Positions 62,049 through 64,000 of a DNA stretch of 64,000 nucleotides are shown here, piece by piece. The notes beneath the pieces were generated by a model. The model made no database searches and was not told where the DNA came from. It saw only the letters and a program-made list of their open reading frames with translations. Each line of letters begins with the position of its first letter. Position 1 is the stretch's first letter. This DNA comes from Paenibacillus sp. Marseille-Q4541 (GTDB lineage: Bacteria; Bacillota; Bacilli; Paenibacillales; Paenibacillaceae): NCBI RefSeq assembly GCF_018310695.1, contig NZ_JAGXCY010000004.1, positions 124,001-188,000 of the forward strand, read 5' to 3'. Both the position numbers and the translations under genes were made by a program.

Positions 62049-63112
62049 TTGGCATTCCTCCAGCTAGCAACCTCTGCCCTGCTTATCGAAAGCTCATCTG
62101 CAACAGTATTCGAACTTTTAAGCACTGTAGTTAATGCCTCTAAATGATCTCCAATAATCATACGTTCAACCTCATTGCCCTTTCCCACATTCCCTATTCT
62201 ACGGCGGTTCTTTGAGATCACATCGACTGCTGCAACCGCCTCCACCCTACACCCCTTCTCCAGTGCGATCGTTTGTGCAAGAGGTGGTGTGATTAGATTC
62301 GGGTACCCTATCGTTTGGATACAAGCCCTTGATATGGCATGAGGTACGGAGATCAGCGAACTGGCACCAAGATCTGGTCTTTTCATCACGGTGTTCAAAT
62401 AGCTTTTTAGACGTGTTACACCATCTTGGCTCACGAACGATGGCAGGAAGGAACGAAGATCATTTAATGCCATATCCACTCCCTGGTCTACCGCATAAAG
62501 GAAGGGGGCCAATTGTTCTGCTTTAATGACGATATCTCCATCCGTGAACAAAATAGATTCAGCTGTTGTCATCTGAGCTCCCATTGCCCGCCCAACATCA
62601 TGTCCTATTCGCTCCGGTTCATGTATGATTGTCACGAGAGGATATGCTCTCGCTAAGGTATAACTGTTGTCACTGCAGCCATTGAGCACTACAATAATTT
62701 CTTGCAGCGGGAGTCTGCTGAGTTCCTTCAAAACCGCTCCAAGCGTATCTTCTTCGTCCGAAGCCGATACGACTGCAGCCGCAGGACGAGAAAGTGGAAG
62801 TAACATTGGCATACTTCTATCATGCTTCTTACCATAAAAGGAGTGGCGGTATGCTTCTGCAATTTGTCTCACCTCGCTGTAAGGCAGTGAGGATTTTACG
62901 GTATCAAAGTACCATGACGTAAAGCCTGCATGCACATCTTTTACAGATAGCTGTGCCGAAGTCATATTTTTAGATGCAGATATTCCTTCCTTTATCCCAA
63001 GCATTCGCAGTGATTTGTGGACGGGTGAGACTTGGGAAGAAGAATTTCGTTTAGCGCTTTTGTTATTCCGCTTACGTGGCGGTATCGTTTTTTTATGAAT
63101 CGTTTGCCTCAT
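62045..63112 (-). CDS. GT2-type glycosyltransferase with basic N-terminus
   Basis: About 355 residues from ATG 63112 (GAGGT about 8 bases upstream; GTG 63121 is closer to that site than usual). Residues 1-30 are basic (TIHKKTIPPRKRNNKSAKRN). The GT-A domain starts around residue 110: AAVVSASDEEDTLGAVLKEL, EIIVVLNGCSDNS, GHDVGRAMGAQ and the metal motif LFTDGDIV. RPDLGASSLISVPHAISRA is shared with the next gene (RPDLQGASLTAVPNAISRL), so the two are tandem paralogues. The C-terminus has a short helical tail. Confidence 0.88.
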   Translation of the reverse strand: MRQTIHKKTIPPRKRNNKSAKRNSSSQVSPVHKSLRMLGIKEGISASKNMTSAQLSVKDVHAGFTSWYFDTVKSSLPYSEVRQIAEAYRHSFYGKKHDRSMPMLLPLSRPAAAVVSASDEEDTLGAVLKELSRLPLQEIIVVLNGCSDNSYTLARAYPLVTIIHEPERIGHDVGRAMGAQMTTAESILFTDGDIVIKAEQLAPFLYAVDQGVDMALNDLRSFLPSFVSQDGVTRLKSYLNTVMKRPDLGASSLISVPHAISRACIQTIGYPNLITPPLAQTIALEKGCRVEAVAAVDVISKNRRRIGNVGKGNEVERMIIGDHLEALTTVLKSSNTVADELSISRAEVASWRNAK

Positions 63113-63127
63113 TCTCCTCACCTCGCT

Positions 63128-64000
63128 TCACTTCATTCGCAACAGCTGTCGATCTCGGTATAGATCGGTGTAACCCGCTCTTGGACCTCGTTCATCTGTG
63201 AGCCAGCGAATCGCTACAAGATGATCACTAAGAATGATCTCTGTCAGGGGGTCCGTGTCGCTCTTGCGCCGAGAAGGGTTCAAGTGTCCGACTGGAATAG
63301 GGTGGACCGCCTGAACCTCCAGCCCTTTCGATACGCCTATGGTCTGTGCAAGAGGGGGTACCTCCAGTACACTTGGTCCTATAGTTTCATAAGCCAGACG
63401 ACTGATGGCGTTAGGTACTGCCGTAAGAGAGGCGCCTTGCAGATCAGGACGCCCTAGCATAATATTCAACGCATATTTTGCTTCTATCACCGGATGTACC
63501 GGCGTCCGATGCACCGGACCTTTATAGTCATTAAGTGCGATATCCACTCCCGACAGTACGGCATGAACAAATGGCTGAAGTTGCCGTGAAGGAATTACCA
63601 TATCACCATCCACGAATAGGAGAACACGTCCTTTCGCTTCTTCCGCACCCCTTCGTCTTCCTACATCATGACCAAGTGGCTCGTGATAGTGTAATACCTT
63701 TGCTCCTGCAGCTTCCGCTCGTTCTGCTGTCTGATCTGTAGATCCGTTAACAATGACGATAACTTCGCATGATGGATGAATTCCAAGACTTTCAATCACT
63801 ACATTCGCAATCGTAGATTCCTCATTCATCGCAGGTATAATAACCGATAAAAGCAGTTCTTCCGCAGGAATTTCACTTGCGAGTTTTATAAATTCCTTTT
63901 GATGTAAGGGCGATACCGATGCCCACCCTACTTCGTATTCCATATTCATCTGTTTTTTGTTTTTTCTTCTAGACTTCTTTGTTTTCTGGGCTCGAGGATA
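63128..64000 (-). CDS. GT2-type glycosyltransferase, 5' end beyond the window
   Basis: An ATG at 63949 would give 273 residues, but the frame stays open to the right edge and encodes a basic stretch, QKTKKSRRKNKKQ, like the basic N-termini of its neighbours. No ribosome site precedes 63949, so the gene probably starts off the window. The GT-A part has LSVIIPAMNEESTIANVVIE, VIVIVNGSTDQT, GHDVGRRRGAEEAKGRV and LFVDGDMV. It is the tandem paralogue of the gene at 62045. Confidence 0.87.
   Translation of the reverse strand, partial: YPRAQKTKKSRRKNKKQMNMEYEVGWASVSPLHQKEFIKLASEIPAEELLLSVIIPAMNEESTIANVVIESLGIHPSCEVIVIVNGSTDQTAERAEAAGAKVLHYHEPLGHDVGRRRGAEEAKGRVLLFVDGDMVIPSRQLQPFVHAVLSGVDIALNDYKGPVHRTPVHPVIEAKYALNIMLGRPDLQGASLTAVPNAISRLAYETIGPSVLEVPPLAQTIGVSKGLEVQAVHPIPVGHLNPSRRKSDTDPLTEIILSDHLVAIRWLTDERGPRAGYTDLYRDRQLLRMK

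Overview
The window looks like the chromosome of a spore-forming Bacillales bacterium, most likely Paenibacillus or a close relative. The evidence is strong AGGAGG-type ribosome binding sites, many TTG and GTG starts, a YhcN/YlaJ sporulation lipoprotein, CgeB-type spore-surface glycosyltransferases, a Rex-like dyad before lactate genes and a CcpA/LacI-type sugar operator set. This is judged by family recognition only; no search was run.

1-14.4 kb is the right part of a prophage, nearly all on the minus strand. In transcription order it holds a structured RNA leader with a tRNA-like fold, small genes, three glycan-directed tail-spike-type proteins (two pectate-lyase-like beta-helix proteins and an SGNH hydrolase), a five-copy 23-bp repeat array, a small membrane protein, and the packaging/head genes (Nu1-like small terminase, GpA large terminase, DUF6148, lambda-type portal, ClpP-like head protease running off the left edge). 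A stub of a LuxR-type regulator at 14.37-14.46 kb probably marks the old chromosome at or near the junction. A structured, possibly transcribed RNA candidate follows at 14.6-14.77 kb.

14.8-26.3 kb is chromosomal: a deoxyribosyltransferase-like protein, a LacI regulator with a GH13 alpha-glucosidase and three matching operators, a YhcN/YlaJ lipoprotein, a four-gene Gld-type ABC exporter (ATPase, permease, GldG, DUF4340), and two GT4 glycosyltransferases. 26.3-33.5 kb is an accessory patch: a lipase-like membrane hydrolase, LytTR plus DUF3021, one intact and one broken GNAT acetyltransferase, a polysaccharide deacetylase and a TrmO-like methyltransferase. It is studded with a short repeat (core CCCGTTAG) and GC-rich hairpins lying just past the 3' ends of several minus-strand genes.

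33.5-41.4 kb is a shikimate/quinate cluster (AroD, MFS, AroE, an old-yellow-enzyme reductase, a divergent LysR regulator and a second MFS), resembling the qui genes of Listeria. A perfect Rex/FNR-like dyad lies in the divergent region.

41.5-53.2 kb and 58-64 kb form a large surface-glycan locus. It holds GT2, GT4, CgeB-type and GT-D glycosyltransferases, a methyltransferase, a nucleotide-sugar pathway (4,6-dehydratase/5-epimerase, RmlD-like reductase, 2-epimerase) that best fits UDP-L-rhamnosamine/L-quinovosamine, and a nucleotidyltransferase. Many of these enzymes carry strongly basic N- or C-terminal extensions. Four proteins, including a stand-alone basic protein of 112 residues, share a Y-x-x-G-[YF]-x-x-G-x-x-x-G signature. 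Between the two halves are ldh-lctP with a Rex-like site, gtaB (UDP-glucose supply) and a DedA protein.
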